Positions 42,105-53,514 are shown, counted from the stretch's first letter. The stretch is DNA of 64,000 bases from Charina bottae (GCA_023362775.1 JALMGJ010000005.1:90170421-90234420), one strand, 5' to 3'. Made by a program: numbers and translations. Notes: generated from the sequence alone by a model not told the origin.

Positions 42105-42507
42105 CAGGGTCCTTGCTTAACAACCACAATTGGGGCAGGAATTTCGGTTGCTAAACGAAGTGGTCATTAAATGAATCTGACCCGATTTTATGACCTTTTT
42201 TGCAGCGGTCGTTAAGCAAATCACTATGGGGTTAAACAGACCATGTGGTCATTAAGCAAATCACACAGTTCCCAATTGATTTTGCTTGCCAGAAGCCAGC
42301 TGGGAAGGTCGGAAATGGTGATCACGTGACCATGGGACGCTGCGATGGTCATAAATGTGAACCAGTTGCCCAGCGCCCAAATCGTGATCACGTGACTGTG
42401 GAGATGTTGCAACGGTCATAAGTGTGAGAGATGGTTCTCATTTTTTCCAACACCGTTGTAAGTCCAAACCATCACTAAATGAATGGTTGTTAAGTGAGGA
42501 ACTACAT
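42105..42507. mobile_element. Terminal-inverted-repeat element (agtcctcgcttaac family), copy 2
   Basis: Starts cagggtccttgcttaacaac and ends gttgttaagtgaggaactac. Interior pieces (gtcattaagcaaatcac, cgtgaccatgggacgctgc) match copy 1, with more divergence. Confidence 0.6.
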
Positions 42508-42723
42508 ATAGTTTTATATGCTTGTTACAGATGTAAAAACAAAAGCAAACACTGTGTTTAGCAAGTAGTAGATAAAGAACATCCTCATTTATGACCTGAG
42601 CCTTCTACACCTAAGGGAATGAGTCAGAACTATGAGCACTGGGGTGTCTGCAGTCAAGATGGTCACCATGATGATGTAATTCAAGCTTCACCTGTTTTTA
42701 TCTCTCTCTCTGTGTGTATTTCA

Positions 42724-43815
42724 TGTGTGACACACACAAAGGAACAGGCAGAGCTTCAATTGCAGCATTGTGGCTGCCATCTTGACTTCTTTTGACCACA
42801 CCCTGCAAACATTCCTAGTGAGCACCATTTGAAACAAAGTGACAGGAACGATAGAGAAGAACGGTGGGAGAAGAAAAATGGCAAATGAGCTCAAATAGAT
42901 GGGCAAAAGCTCCTTGAAGATAATTCTCTGGCGTCAGCGATCTGTTGGACGGGAAGGAAGGGAGAGGAAGGGAGGCCAGGAAAAGCACTTCCCATTGGTG
43001 ACAACCTGGAGGCGGGCTCACCACCACCTATCAGCGCCCGGGAAAGGCAATTAGCAAGGCGAGCGGAGCAAAAAGAAAGGCAATCGGCCTCCACACAGAA
43101 ACGGCAGGAGAATCAATCAGATAAAAGGCGGTGGGACCTGGAACGGGTTGTCGGAGACAACCATTCGCATCGGACCCAAAGAGAGAGTCATCCTTGCCTT
43201 GAAACCGCACCGGACCTTCGAGCTGTGCCGTCGTCTCCAATTGCGCCGAGCCGTTCCACCTGGCCGCCATCCCAGAGTGCGCGTCAGAGCCCCACGACAT
43301 CACCGCGCAGCACATAGCATCAGAGCCACGTTTGGTCACCGCGCCCCAGTTCTGTCCATCCACAACGCCGAGTTTGGAAACTGGATTGTGCTGCGCAAAC
43401 TCCAGGGCCTCCGCACCCGAGCCCCGCTCATCTACTGTGCCCGAACTCTGCAAAACAACAGAGTCATCCTGTGTAACTGACTCGTGCCCCTCCACCGCTC
43501 TTCCGCCAATCGCTCTCGAGCCGTGCCCCGAAATCGGATCAAGCCCTGCCTCATACTTACTTTGCTGAATCCGGAACCCCTGTCTTGCCAGGACGCCTTG
43601 CCGGTCACTGAGCCGCGTTCTGCCTCACCACGGTTGAGACGACATCGCGTCTCGTGTACGCGGCTCCTCTTCAAGCCCAGCTGGGCAAGAGTGAAGTGAC
43701 CGCACTTTCTGCATTTCATGTTTAGACTTGTTTTCAGGTTGATTGGAAAGGTTGTATTGAATAAAGCTTTATTAATTCACCTTCCTGTGTCAGAGTAATA
43801 GCCCAGAACAGGACA
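42724..43815 (+). mobile_element. Probable solo LTR
   Basis: The span starts TGTGTGACAC and ends AACAGGACA, TG...CA as in LTRs. It has a TATA-like gataaaagg at about 43,119-43,127, then GC-rich sequence, and a poly(A) signal AATAAA near 43,760. Flanking five-base strings tttca and ttcca agree at 4 of 5. The open frames inside have no retroviral motif. No internal region is present, so the class (gypsy or endogenous retrovirus) cannot be told. Confidence 0.45.
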
Positions 43816-43969
43816 TTCCAAGTGCCTTCAGCAGGTGCTCAAATCCCTGTATCTTCCTTATTGCCACCCTACGAACCTTCTCCATCTTGTTAATAGCCTT
43901 CTGGAAATGTGGGGCCCAGAATCATAGACCAAAACCAGAATGGTACCCAGTATTTATTCCTTGTTAGAC

Positions 43970-44240
43970 CAGAGCTTTCCAAACTCTGTGTCGCGACACA
44001 AAAGTGTGTCGCCACACACAGTCTGGTGTGTCGCCACACAACCCGGAAGCGCTGATCATCACCAGCGCTTCCGGGTTTTCCCGTGGCGACACACCAACGG
44101 CGGTGCGCTAAAACTCGAAAGCGGCAGCAGCGCTTCCGGGTTTTTGCGCGCTGCCGCAACAGCGGCACTTCCAGGTTTTCCCGCGGCGACACACCAACGG
44201 CGGTTGGTGTGTTGCCGTGGTAATACTTTGGAAAGCTCTG
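43970..44240. mobile_element. hAT-type miniature element, family A, hairpin subtype
   Basis: Ends cagagctttccaaact and ctttggaaagctctg, with a perfect 8-bp target duplication tgttagac (43,962-43,969 and 44,241-44,248). The interior has a GC-rich hairpin (cccggaagcgctg and its complement, 44,042-44,075). Confidence 0.9.
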
Positions 44241-44415
44241 TGTTAGACTTTTTCTGAAGAAAGGTGTGGGGGGGTAAGAATCCTTTATTCTTGCCTTGGC
44301 AGATACATCCTTTCATTATGTTTTGCGTTTTTCTCTCAAATATTTAGGAAGAGTGATGTTGCTGGCTCAGGCAGCTGAGATGGAGTGTTATCAATGGGCA
44401 CCAGATAATTAGTTA

Positions 44416-44675
44416 CAGGTAGTCCTCGCTTAACGACCACTTATTCAACAACCGTTTGAAGTTACAATGGTGCTGAATGGGTGGTACTTATGACCGGTCC
44501 TCGCTATTACAACCATCACAGCGTCCCCACAGTAATGTTATCAAAATTCAGGTGCTCGACGACTGGCCCACATTTCTGAGCATCGCAGTGTCCTGTGGTT
44601 ACATGATCGCCATTTGATCACCTTCCCTGCTGGCTTCCCATAAGCATAGTCAACGAGGAAGCCAACAGAAAGCTC
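44416..44675. mobile_element. Terminal-inverted-repeat element (agtcctcgcttaac family), copy 3, one end missing
   Basis: Begins acaggtagtcctcgcttaac; contains catgatcgccatttgatcac and gctggcttcc pieces shared with copies 1 and 2. The distal inverted repeat is absent. Confidence 0.5.
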
Positions 44676-44679
44676 CCTG

Positions 44680-45800
44680 TATATAAACCTTGATACCGGG
44701 AAGAAACACACGATGGAGTCTTTCATTTTACATATCTGTTTCGTGAAGCAGTGGATAGTGTTTAGCTGATTGAGATGATTCCCCTCTCTACATTCCATGC
44801 AATCTGATTGTGACTATTTCAGTGAGAAATAGACTGAAGATAATTCATGCTCAGGAGGTGATGGTATGATGCCCTTTGATTTCCTTAAAAAATTTTTTAA
44901 ATGCTTGGTGGCCTCAAATAATACTTTCCCTTCATTTTCCCTGCCTAGATTCCTGCCCTTTGCTTTTTAAAGATTGTTTTACTCCCTGTGAAAGAAGTAT
45001 GTTTTTTCTTTGTTTGCCTCTTTATGAGTAAAGATGTGCAAGAAGAAAGTTGCTCTCTTGGAAAGAACTGATGGCTGTAGAGGAGGTGTGCCTTTCTTTT
45101 CTTTCTTTTTTTTAAAGCTGCTGCTTCTGAGAATGATCACCTGATCTCTCTGCATTGCATGGTCACCTATCTGCTAATTTGTCATTCCCACAAAAATGGA
45201 GACAAGTTCTCATGCTAAAGTGAGAAAAATTTAGATTCTGCATTGGGTACCTCAAAGGTACGTCTTTCCCTCCTTTGCAGATTTTTAAAGGAATCCTCTT
45301 GTTTTTCTGTTCCTTTCTCTTTTCATTCCCTTCTCTTTTTCACAAATGGTGTGAAGGAAGGGATCAAAGGCTAGTTGCCTAGGCAGAAGTGGAATTCAGT
45401 TGGAAGTGTTTGGGAGTGACTTTTCCATTAAATGAAAAATGATTAATAGGTACACATCTAGAGAAGAATTGTTGTGCTAACTGTTCTTTCAACATTGATT
45501 AAGAAAAATAATATTTTCTGCTGTAGTTGTTCATGATAGTAGTCTCCAATAGTAAAAAGTAACTATAGCTTGTAAATCTTACCTGTGAACTTAACTTGGT
45601 CAGAGAAATACAGTACGTGTTGTATGGAATGAGTCCTCGTAGAAAGTACATACATACCCAAGTTCCTCTTGGGGTTGGCTGGTGCCATAGAGCCCTTTTA
45701 AACATCGACCCATCACATCTTGGATTTTATATTTAAATTATTATTGTATTAGAGAGTATTATATATATGTTGTTTTAATTGTTAAATTTTAACTGTTGAT
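44680..45800. other. Putative intron; nothing recognised
   Basis: No exon or assignable repeat. Short pyrimidine-rich stretches only. Confidence 0.35.
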
Positions 45801-45805
45801 TCTTG

Positions 45806-45890
45806 TAAACCGCCCAGAGTTCCCTTGCGGGGAGATGGAGCGGTAAATACAAATCGAATCATAAATAAATAAATAAATAAATACTTATTG
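45806..45890 (+). repeat. LINE 3' tail module
   Basis: gtaaaccgcccagagttccc, ttgcggggagatggagcggt, then (AATA)n. Same module as at 46.9 and 50.9 kb. Confidence 0.55.
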
Positions 45891-46033
45891 TTCCTATGCT
45901 TGTATTGGATTTTACAAGTATGAGTGAATGTATCTCCTGGATTGTCTGTTCTCTGTTGCTCTGAATTGCTTTTGTAATGCATGTTTTTTTACTCCCCTGT
46001 GGCTGACCATTGCAAGAAATTCAGGCTTTAGAC

Positions 46034-46641
46034 CAGAGCTTTCCAAACTCTGTGTCGGGACACGTTAGTGCAGAGCTTTCCAAACTGTGTGTCGCGACAC
46101 AAAAGTGTGTCGCCACACACAGTCTGGTGTGTCGCCACACAACCCGGAAGCGCTGATCATCATCAGCGCTTCCAGGTTTTCCCGCGGCGACACACCAACG
46201 GTGGCGTGCAAAAATCTGAAAGCGGCAGCAGCGCTTCCGGGTTTTTGCGCGCTGCCGCAACGGCGGCACTTCTGGGTTTTCCCAGAACACACCATGTGTT
46301 GGTGTGTCGCCGCGGGAAAACTTTGGAAAGCCCTGCGTTAGTGTGTCAGCTGCAGTGTCTCGGTGTGTCGTGGCTGCTGCTGCCTCCGAGCCCTGCCAGG
46401 ATTCCGCGCAGGTCCTAGTGCCTGCCTTGTGCCCTGCTGCCTCCAAACCTGCTGTGATTCTGTGCAGGTCCTAGTGCCTGCCTTGTGCCCTGCTGCCTCC
46501 AAACCTGCCCTGTCAGGGTTCCATGCCTTGTGCCCTGCTGTAAGAGTGTGTTGCGAAATGATGCCCTGCTGTATGAGTGTGTCACGAAATGATGCATGTC
46601 TAAAAAGTGTGTCACCAACATGAAAAGTTTGGAAAGCTCTG
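46034..46641. mobile_element. hAT-type miniature element, family A, containing a nested relative
   Basis: Outer ends cagagctttccaaact and agtttggaaagctctg with a perfect 8-bp target duplication ctttagac (46,026-46,033 and 46,642-46,649). Its own sequence resembles the 9.2-kb copy (cctagtgcctgccttgtgcc, partly duplicated). A second element of the family is inserted near its left end. Confidence 0.9.
46071..46335. mobile_element. Nested hAT-type miniature element, hairpin subtype
   Basis: Inserted in the outer element with a perfect 8-bp duplication of outer-element sequence, cgttagtg (46,063-46,070 and 46,336-46,343). Interior nearly the same as the 43.97-kb copy, including the cccggaagcgctgat hairpin. 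Confidence 0.9.
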
Positions 46642-46845
46642 CTTTAGACAGAAGGAGATTTAACAGGAGAAATGTAATACAACATTTATAGTTGATACAA
46701 ACATGCAAACCATTATACTTCCTTTATTCTTTCTTGCTTATATTTATTTTTTTAATACTTATTTATGTCTATACTATTTTGTTCTATAGGACTGATTCTG
46801 TTATGGGTCAATTACATATTTGATTAATTTCAAACAGCATTGGGT

Positions 46846-46935
46846 GTTTTATTTATTTTTTATTTAACCGCCCAGAGTCTACTGTGGTAGAGATGGGCGG
46901 TGATAAATTTGATTAATAATAAATAAATAAATTTC
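46846..46935 (+). repeat. LINE 3' tail module
   Basis: aaccgcccagagtctactgt, ggtagagatgggcggtgata, then (AATAA)n. Confidence 0.55.
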
Positions 46936-46939
46936 CAGA

Positions 46940-47635
46940 CCCCATTTAAAAAGAATGTTCAACTTTTCTCACTTAATGGTCAAAGTACCTCTGGGTTTTT
47001 CTCTCGCTTGTTCAAATTGTGACTTTTACTGCCAAAAAGACATTTGTTGTTCAATTAGACAGTCAAGCCAAAATGTATTCAGATTGCATTACCGTATGGC
47101 TAGGGTATCTGGTGTACACTGCCCACAATCCCTCGCCATTGGCTGTTCTAATTGGGAATGAAGCTTGCCAAAATCCCAAGCGTTGGGGAGGCTGTTTCCT
47201 CTATCACTACAGAATATGTCGTGTGAAAATGTCATACATAAGAATTCAGGGGCAGAACAGTCCTGCAGATATGAGGAAGGAAGGAGTGCTGGGAAGAGAA
47301 CAAAAAAGAGGAGGAGGAAGGGAGGAGTAAAGAGGGAGAGGACTTTTCGGCAGGAAAATCACAATTTCTTAAATCCTGCAAACATGTGTCACCCAGGTTG
47401 GAGTGTGTGTGTGGATGGGGCTTGTTCCTTTATTTTCAGCTTCAGCTTGGCGTTCTTTGATCTCTCTCCCACTGACTACGCTGGGGAGATGTAAATTAAG
47501 CTAACTCTAGGACTGTTATAGCTTTTCAACTGGTTTAGAAAAATGTCCTGAGAGCAAGTGGGTTCTGGGTTTTGTGGAAGAGCAGCTGTTTCTTCTGTTC
47601 TGCTTTTCCCATTTTACCACTGCAGGAAAACTGAA

Positions 47636-47683
<48 letters not shown>

Positions 47684-48214
47684 ATGCAGATAACAGAAGA
47701 AAAATATAAATGCCTATGACAGTATTAATATGTGATTTCAGAACTAATAAAATTTTGAATGTGAATTAAAAAGACAGAGAAACAGGGAGGGAAGGCCTGG
47801 AACATTACGTTATACAGTAAATGGAGTAACTCCTCCTTACTGTTCAAAAGTCGTCTTCCTTTCCCCTTTGTCAACTACAACCAATGTCTCCAGTTTAAAT
47901 GTTGATGGACAACACTAATCAACTGTCCATTGCTGAAAATCCATTGTAGGTTTCTCCTTCTAGTATTGAAAAATAATTTCATTTATCTATTTCAATTTAG
48001 ACATTGCCTAACTCCAACTGACTCTGGGCAGTTCACAAATAATAGCATACCTGCCCCCATGTCAGAAAGATCCATAGTTCACTACATCTTGATCAGTTTT
48101 AATTGTTGGGGATATAACTTAGAACGCATGCATATTTAATAGACCTCATTTGATCCAGAGTCATAAATATTGTTGATTTCAGCTCTAAACGTGGAGGAAT
48201 AGGACAAGGCCAAA
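46940..48214. other. Putative intron with a (GAT)n microsatellite
   Basis: A GAT triplet run of about 48 bp lies at 47,636-47,683. Otherwise no supported feature; the frames near 47.0-47.5 kb have no motif. Confidence 0.45.
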
Positions 48215-48331
48215 CCATATGAGTTAATGTATTGTCGAAGGCTTTCACGGCCAGAGTTCAATGGCTGTTGTGGGTCTTCCCACAACGGCCACACAGCCCG
48301 GAAGACCCACAACAGCCATATGAGTTAATGT
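48215..48331. mobile_element. Miniature Penelope-like foldback remnant
   Basis: Left arm begins aatgtattgtcgaaggcttt as at 6,854; after about 60 bp it turns back on itself (cccacaacggcc, then cccggaagacccacaacagc). The hammerhead region is lost. The direct repeat ccatatgagttaatgt occurs at 48,215-48,230 and 48,316-48,331 around it. Confidence 0.7.
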
Positions 48332-48609
48332 TTGAACTCTTGAGGTGCATCTGTAACCACAAGATGATGGTAATCAACTCTTAGTAAACATTCTCGTTGT
48401 ATTAACCCATTTTAAGATCATAGACATTAGTTACATGTTATTGAACGAGACCCTTCAGTTGTTTCCCAAGACATTAAAAAGCAATGCAATAACAAGAGGG
48501 TGGAGATTTTTTTTCTATCCCAATAAGAAAATATCAGTGGTGGATCTTCTTTCTTGTCTGTGGATGTCCTGCTTGGCTGCAAAAAAAGAAAAACCATAAT
48601 AGTCTATAG
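48332..48609. other. Nothing recognised
   Basis: Short spacer between two mobile elements. Confidence 0.3.
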
Positions 48610-48763
48610 CAGGGGTCCCCAACCTTTTTGGTGCCAGGGACCGGTTTCAAAAAATGAATTTTCTGGGGGGCGGGGTTTGTGGGCGGGAGCCAATCGCATG
48701 GAGAGGGCGGGGTTTGCGGGCGGGAGTCCCGTGGCCCAGTTCCTAACAGGCCGCGGCCCCCTG
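48610..48763. mobile_element. hAT-type miniature element, family B
   Basis: Starts caggggtccccaaccttttt and has a perfect 8-bp target duplication gtctatag (48,602-48,609 and 48,764-48,771). Holds two GC-box/CCAAT-like units instead of the four seen at 10.1 kb. The right terminus is shortened (cggccccctg). Confidence 0.85.
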
Positions 48764-49210
48764 GTCTATAGCACCTTGAATTCCCAGAAAAGACGCTTGG
48801 ATCTATGATTTTCACTGCTTTGTACTGAAGAAATCCCTTTGAAATGCTGACTATCCCTTTCAAAGGGATTTTTCAGGACAAGCTTTGTTTGTTTGTTTAA
48901 ATGGCAGAGTAGATACATTTTCCACTTCTGGGAAATGCTAATAAGAGTGAAATGTGATGGTAGGTCAATCATGAAATTAAGGACCAGATTAAGAACCTGG
49001 TGCAACTTTTGCTAGAGGTTGGGCCATGGGGTAATAAGGTGATCATGGAACTGGGAGATTGATTTAAACCCAACTTTATCAACCTACCTTTGGAAGATGA
49101 GATTTGAGAAAGATATGTGTTGTGATCGTGACCAGCAGTAGATTTCATACACCTTTTGAAAAGAGGGATGGAGGGATGGAGGGATGGATTTCATACACCT
49201 TTTGAAAAGT

Positions 49211-49300
49211 AGGATGGATGGATGGATGGATGGATGGATGGATGGATGGATGGAAGGAAGGAAGGAAGGAAGGAAGGAAGGAAGGAAGGAAGGAAGGAAG
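49211..49300. repeat. (GGAT)n(GGAA)n microsatellite
   Basis: Tetranucleotide run with a single unit switch from GGAT to GGAA. Confidence 0.93.
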
Positions 49301-49424
49301 ATAGCCAGCCTACCAAGGAGACCAACATCACCCCAGTGCTTCCTTGACTCAATTTCATCTGATCCTTTTAACTAGGAAGCTGGCATGTTGCAGATCATCT
49401 CCATGAAGTTTCCTTTACAACAGT

Positions 49425-50000
49425 ACAGAATGGATTTCCCATTGCCTTCTGGTTGGTTGGTTTGTTTTACTTCCCAACCTAGTCTATAGCCCTGAGGTTT
49501 GCTGGTGGTCTCCCAGCCAAATACCAACTGTGATGGTCCTGATCCTTCAGCTATTAATTCAGAGACTCTTGCGACAAGCCATCAAGGATATGAAAGAGTT
49601 CTTTATTAAAGCAAGTGATCCTTTCCAATGCAAAGACTAGAATGAGAACCAGCCCACGCCAAACGGTATTTACATCCTCCGCCTTCATACCAGGCCCCCC
49701 CCATTGGGGGAGTCACTCCGTGACAGCCCCTCCCTACGCTCTCACCGGTTCCATACTCCCAGCCACAAATCCTTCACCACAAGCTGACAGCGCCATTCGG
49801 GCGGACCTTGGTGTCAGGCCATTCACTAAACAAGCCGAATCAACATTCCTAACGGCCCTGTGGGCATGCCAGACTACTACTACAAAGCATTCCTCACGAC
49901 CCTGCGGGCATGCCAGACTGTTACTACCCCTCATAACTACTCTGGCAGGATGCTCCATCCAGACACCAACAAGGCTCAATCCTGCTAATTTATTGTTTCT
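49425..50000 (-). repeat. 5S rRNA-derived SINE-like relic, split by an LTR
   Basis: Left part ends ggtctcccagccaaatacca and the right part resumes aaggctcaatcctgct; joined, the order follows the minus strand of the 5S-like repeat. The solo LTR at 49,529-49,965 interrupts it. Confidence 0.6.
49529..49965 (-). mobile_element. Solo LTR, 437 bp
   Basis: Bounded by TG...CA (tgtgatgg to ccagaca) and a perfect 5-bp target duplication, ccaac (49,524-49,528 and 49,966-49,970). A poly(A) signal on the minus strand (AATAAA within ctttattaaag at about 49,603) sets orientation. The interior has a duplicated segment (cctgygggcatgccagact). No coding region remains. Confidence 0.72.
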
Positions 50001-50904
50001 TTTTTCAGAATAGGTTGTGAGAAAGGATAACTTATAATACTACTGTATGTAACACAATGGTATTGCATTGTGTATACTTGTTACACAAATACACAAACAG
50101 ATATGGCCTAATGAAAAAGTCCTCCTCAACACTCCAGTGTAGATATTCATCAGACTGAACTCTGCAAACTAGTCATTCACCCACCCACCTTGAACTTTCA
50201 GCAGAAGCAGAATTTAATTCATTGCATTACATCTGATTGAAAGGCAATGCATCCAGGGGCCTCAGATTGAAAGGAAAAATAATAGAGTTGAGTGGGAGAC
50301 AGGCAACCACATGCTGTTGGTACATGGGATTATGGAAGATTTATTCCACTTTGTGAAGTCTTTCAGGAAGCATTTTCCAGCTTGGTTAAGCGTGCTTTAC
50401 AATTACATAGTCAATTATACTTGACTATGAGCAAAAAAATAATCTGTTTTTAGAGTCTTTCTTTTAGGGGTTCAGTTATTGGAGGTGTGCAGTTCTAAAT
50501 AGGAGTATTGATTGAAGCAGATTTGGCTTGTTAAAAATGTCAAGTCACAGCCTGCCATCTATGCAACTTTATTTTTAAATACCTGCAAAATCTTTTTGTT
50601 TCGGCATTTATTTTATTTTTGGAACAGGTAGGCCTTGTAAAAAAAACTGCAAGAGCATCTAATTCTAAAGTAGACAAAGTTTAGAAGATGGAGAAAAGTT
50701 ATGGGGAGATTGGCCCCATCTCTGCCAACCTTCCAGAAGTCCCTCAAAACCTGGTTGTGTTAACAGGCCTGGGGTTCGCAAGGGAATGGTTATCTGATGA
50801 GGTGGCTCCATTGTTCATAAGATCTGATGCTCCTTCCCAGCCTTTTAATAATAATAAGTTTTGTACTTGTTGAATGTTTCTTAAAATTGTTTTTTATGGT
50901 ATGT
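50000..50904. other. Putative intron; nothing recognised
   Basis: AT-rich sequence without supported features. Confidence 0.35.
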
Positions 50905-50971
50905 TTGTACGCCACCCAGAGTCGCCTTTCATGAGACGGGCAGCCATATAAATACAATAATTAAATAAATA
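50905..50971 (+). repeat. LINE 3' tail module
   Basis: gtacgccacccagagtcgcc, gagacgggcagccatataaa, then an A/T-rich tail. Confidence 0.5.
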
Positions 50972-51177
50972 GGAAAATCTGATTCATAGTTCACTTCTAG
51001 ACATATTTATCTGGAGGAATCCATAGTTAGTTTACTAGAATTTTTTTCAAGGGTAGACTTTTTCAAGCTGAGATTAACTCCTGGTGATGTCATGGATAGA
51101 TCTGTGTAGTTTTTATGGCAGCAATATAGAAGTGGTTTGCCATCACCTTGTTCTGAATTGTTTTTCAACTTCCCAGT

Positions 51178-51232
51178 ATTTATTTATTTAAATTTATATC
51201 ACCGCCCATCTCCCCCAATCAGGGAGTATATA
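51178..51232 (-). repeat. LINE 3' tail module
   Basis: Minus strand: gggagatgggcggtgatata followed by an AT tail (aaatttaaataaataa). Confidence 0.5.
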
Positions 51233-51376
51233 TCCTATAGTCATGGGAGTTTTTAGTGGTTCCCATCTAGATACTAATTAGATCCAGTCCTGCTCCGTTC
51301 CTGAGCCGAGATGAAGGCTGCCTGATCTGCCACTTGCTGAGACTCAATGCAGGTTACTCCAAAGTGAATATGTGAA

Positions 51377-51537
51377 GATGGTTGTTGTGGGTTTTCCGGG
51401 CTGTGTGGACGTGTTCTGGCAGATTTGGTTCCTAACATTTCGCCAGTAGCTGTGGCTGGCATCTTCAGAGGACAGGAGCACAGCTAAAACCCACAACAAC
51501 CATCGGATTCCGGCCGTGAAAGCCTTCGACTATACAT
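51377..51537. mobile_element. Penelope-like foldback remnant
   Basis: Contains the family's hammerhead-bearing arm (gtgggttttccgggctgtgt through gcatcttcagagg) followed by a short inverted end (aacccacaacaaccatcgga, ccgtgaaagccttcgac). A 12-bp direct repeat, tgaatatgtgaa, flanks it at 51,365-51,376 and 51,538-51,549. Confidence 0.78.
51434..51468 (-). ncRNA. Hammerhead-like core, decayed
   Basis: CTGAAGA, stem II GCCAG/CTGGC, then GAAATGTT, so the base after GAAA is still present but the C-G step of stem III is lost (ATG in place of ACG). Probably inactive. Confidence 0.4.
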
Positions 51538-51989
51538 TGAATATGTGAAATTATTCACTAGTGGTGTGACCAGCCCATTGTCTCCTAACATACTCATTTT
51601 TACGTATCCACTTTTTCCTCCCGTTTGACAGCCACGTGAAGAACAAGGAGTCATTCAAAGCAATTACAGCTTACGTTCATTAATGGAAATCCATATTCTG
51701 TCCTTTGGGAGTTCACAAAGCTCTGCCTACAGTTTTCTAGCATAACTTTGCAGCCATGAGGCCTGGAAACCCTTGTTATAGTAATTATTATTTTTAAAAG
51801 GTTCACAACCTGGAGTTATTTAACTCTATATAGTACAGTGCACGCAGTGCTTCTGTATATATTATTCACACAGGCTGATAATCACTAATTTTGTCTGTCT
51901 GAAATGAAATGTATCTCATATTGTTCCTAGAGTGGGCCCAGAAAAAGAAAGAGATGCCATTTTCCATGTTTTTCTTGTGCTTTCTGGAT

Positions 51990-53510
51990 TGATTATGTGC
52001 CATCAAGTCAGTGCCAACTCTTAAGGATCATACAGATAGATTTTCTCCAGGATGAGCGATCCCCAACCTGGCCTTTCAGGTCTTATAGCACTCCTGTAAT
52101 TGAATCCATCTGCCTAGCTGCTGGTCATTCCCTCCCTCCTTGTCTTACCCAGCATTATGGGCTTCTCAAGAAATCCAGGACTTCAGGATATAATGTGCCC
52201 AAAATGTAACAATTTGAGCCTTGAGTTTATACCTTGAGTGAGAACTTTGGATTGATTTGCTCTACGATTTGTTTGTTTGGCTGTCCATGGTATTCTCAGG
52301 ACTCTTCTGCAAAACCAAAGTTCAAAAGCATCAGTAGTCTTCTGTCTAGGCTGACCATATTTCCTTGAGACAAAAACGGGACATTGGGATGGCAAAAATG
52401 GGACAGGGTTAAACTTATGTAATATTCCGTATTCATGAAAAAGTAAGACGATAAAAAAAGTTTTAAAGGGTTTTTAAGATCCATTTGCTGGTCCTTAAAT
52501 GGATTACTGTACATATAAAAATATTTTTGTTCTCATTAAAATGAAAAAGTTTTATTACATGAACATATTGAGCTAACAATTATTCTTCAGTGACAGAACT
52601 CATACAAAAATTTAGGTAGACGTAGAGGGGGACTGTATTTCACCACGATCGTACCATGAATATTTCTCTGATGAAGTAATCTTACGCAGCAAATTTCGGT
52701 CTTTCAATACCTTATCATAAAACTTTCCAATTTTTAAGTAACGTTTTTTTAAAAAACGGGACAAAATTGACATAATAAAACAATGGGACGGTCGGGAAAT
52801 GTGAAAAAAATGGTACTGTCCCGTTTAAAACGCTACATATGGTCAGCCTACTTCTGTCCTCCTTCAAAGTCCAACTTTCGCTTCCATAGAGTGTCACAGG
52901 GAAAAATAATTGCTTGCCTTTGTCAGAATAGACGTGTCACAGCATCTGGATATCTTTTTCAGTGCTTTTGTCATTATATCAAATGCTAGTCTGTGGCATA
53001 TTTCTTGGCTGCTGTTTCCTTTACTTATCAACAGTTGGTTCTAAACGGGCAGAAGCTCTCCAGCATTTCATTGTTTTCATTCTCGGTGCTAAGGCACCAG
53101 CCTTAAGTTTGGATCAGTTTGGCCTTTATATTTAATCATAGTTCCATTTTTGCACTGTGCTCGTTGATTTTCATTACTAAAGCTTGTAAATCCTTTGCAT
53201 TTTTGGCTGTCAGTTGGGTCATCAGCATGGTGTACGTTATTGATATTTCATCAGCATGGTGTACGTTATTGATATTTCTTCGTCCAGTTTTAAACCCATG
53301 CTCATCTTCCAACCTAGCCTCCTTCAGTATATATTCAGTAAATAGATTGAATACATTCCCTAACCTCCCGTTCTTCTGCATCAGTGGTTGGATAACCATC
53401 ATATTAAAGATTTGTCCACAAAGTCTAATTGATATTATTTGGTCATTGATTGCATTGCACCCAAATACTGTCTTTGCTATACATTTACACAAAAAATAAA
53501 CTATTGTAGC
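51990..53510 (-). pseudogene. Old RTE/BovB-like (or Vingi-like) LINE copy, heavily decayed
   Basis: Minus-strand frames keep recognisable order: QIISIRLCGQIFNMMVIQPL (endonuclease region) and FTEYILKEARLEDEHG...GRRNINNVHHADE (around the YADD box, here HHADE) in 53,136-53,492, then after large deletions DAFELWFCRRVLRIPWTA in 52,183-52,395. The plus-strand end tgccatcaagtcagtgccaa is a tail seen in many old reptile LINEs. RT catalytic Asp pair is partly lost. A hAT element sits inside. Confidence 0.7.
52347..52850. mobile_element. Non-autonomous hAT element, 504 bp
   Basis: Terminal inverted repeats taggctgaccatat and atatggtcagccta with a perfect 8-bp target duplication cttctgtc (52,339-52,346 and 52,851-52,858). 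Subterminal acgggac motifs are repeated near both ends. No transposase frame remains. It interrupts the old LINE, so it is younger. Confidence 0.9.
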
Positions 53511-53514
53511 AGTG

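Noticed and set aside
43031..43719. Open frames of 154, 110 and 95 codons as an exon or retroviral gene
   Set aside because: They overlap on both strands within a region that has LTR features (TATA, poly(A) signal, TG...CA) and no protease, RT or envelope motif.
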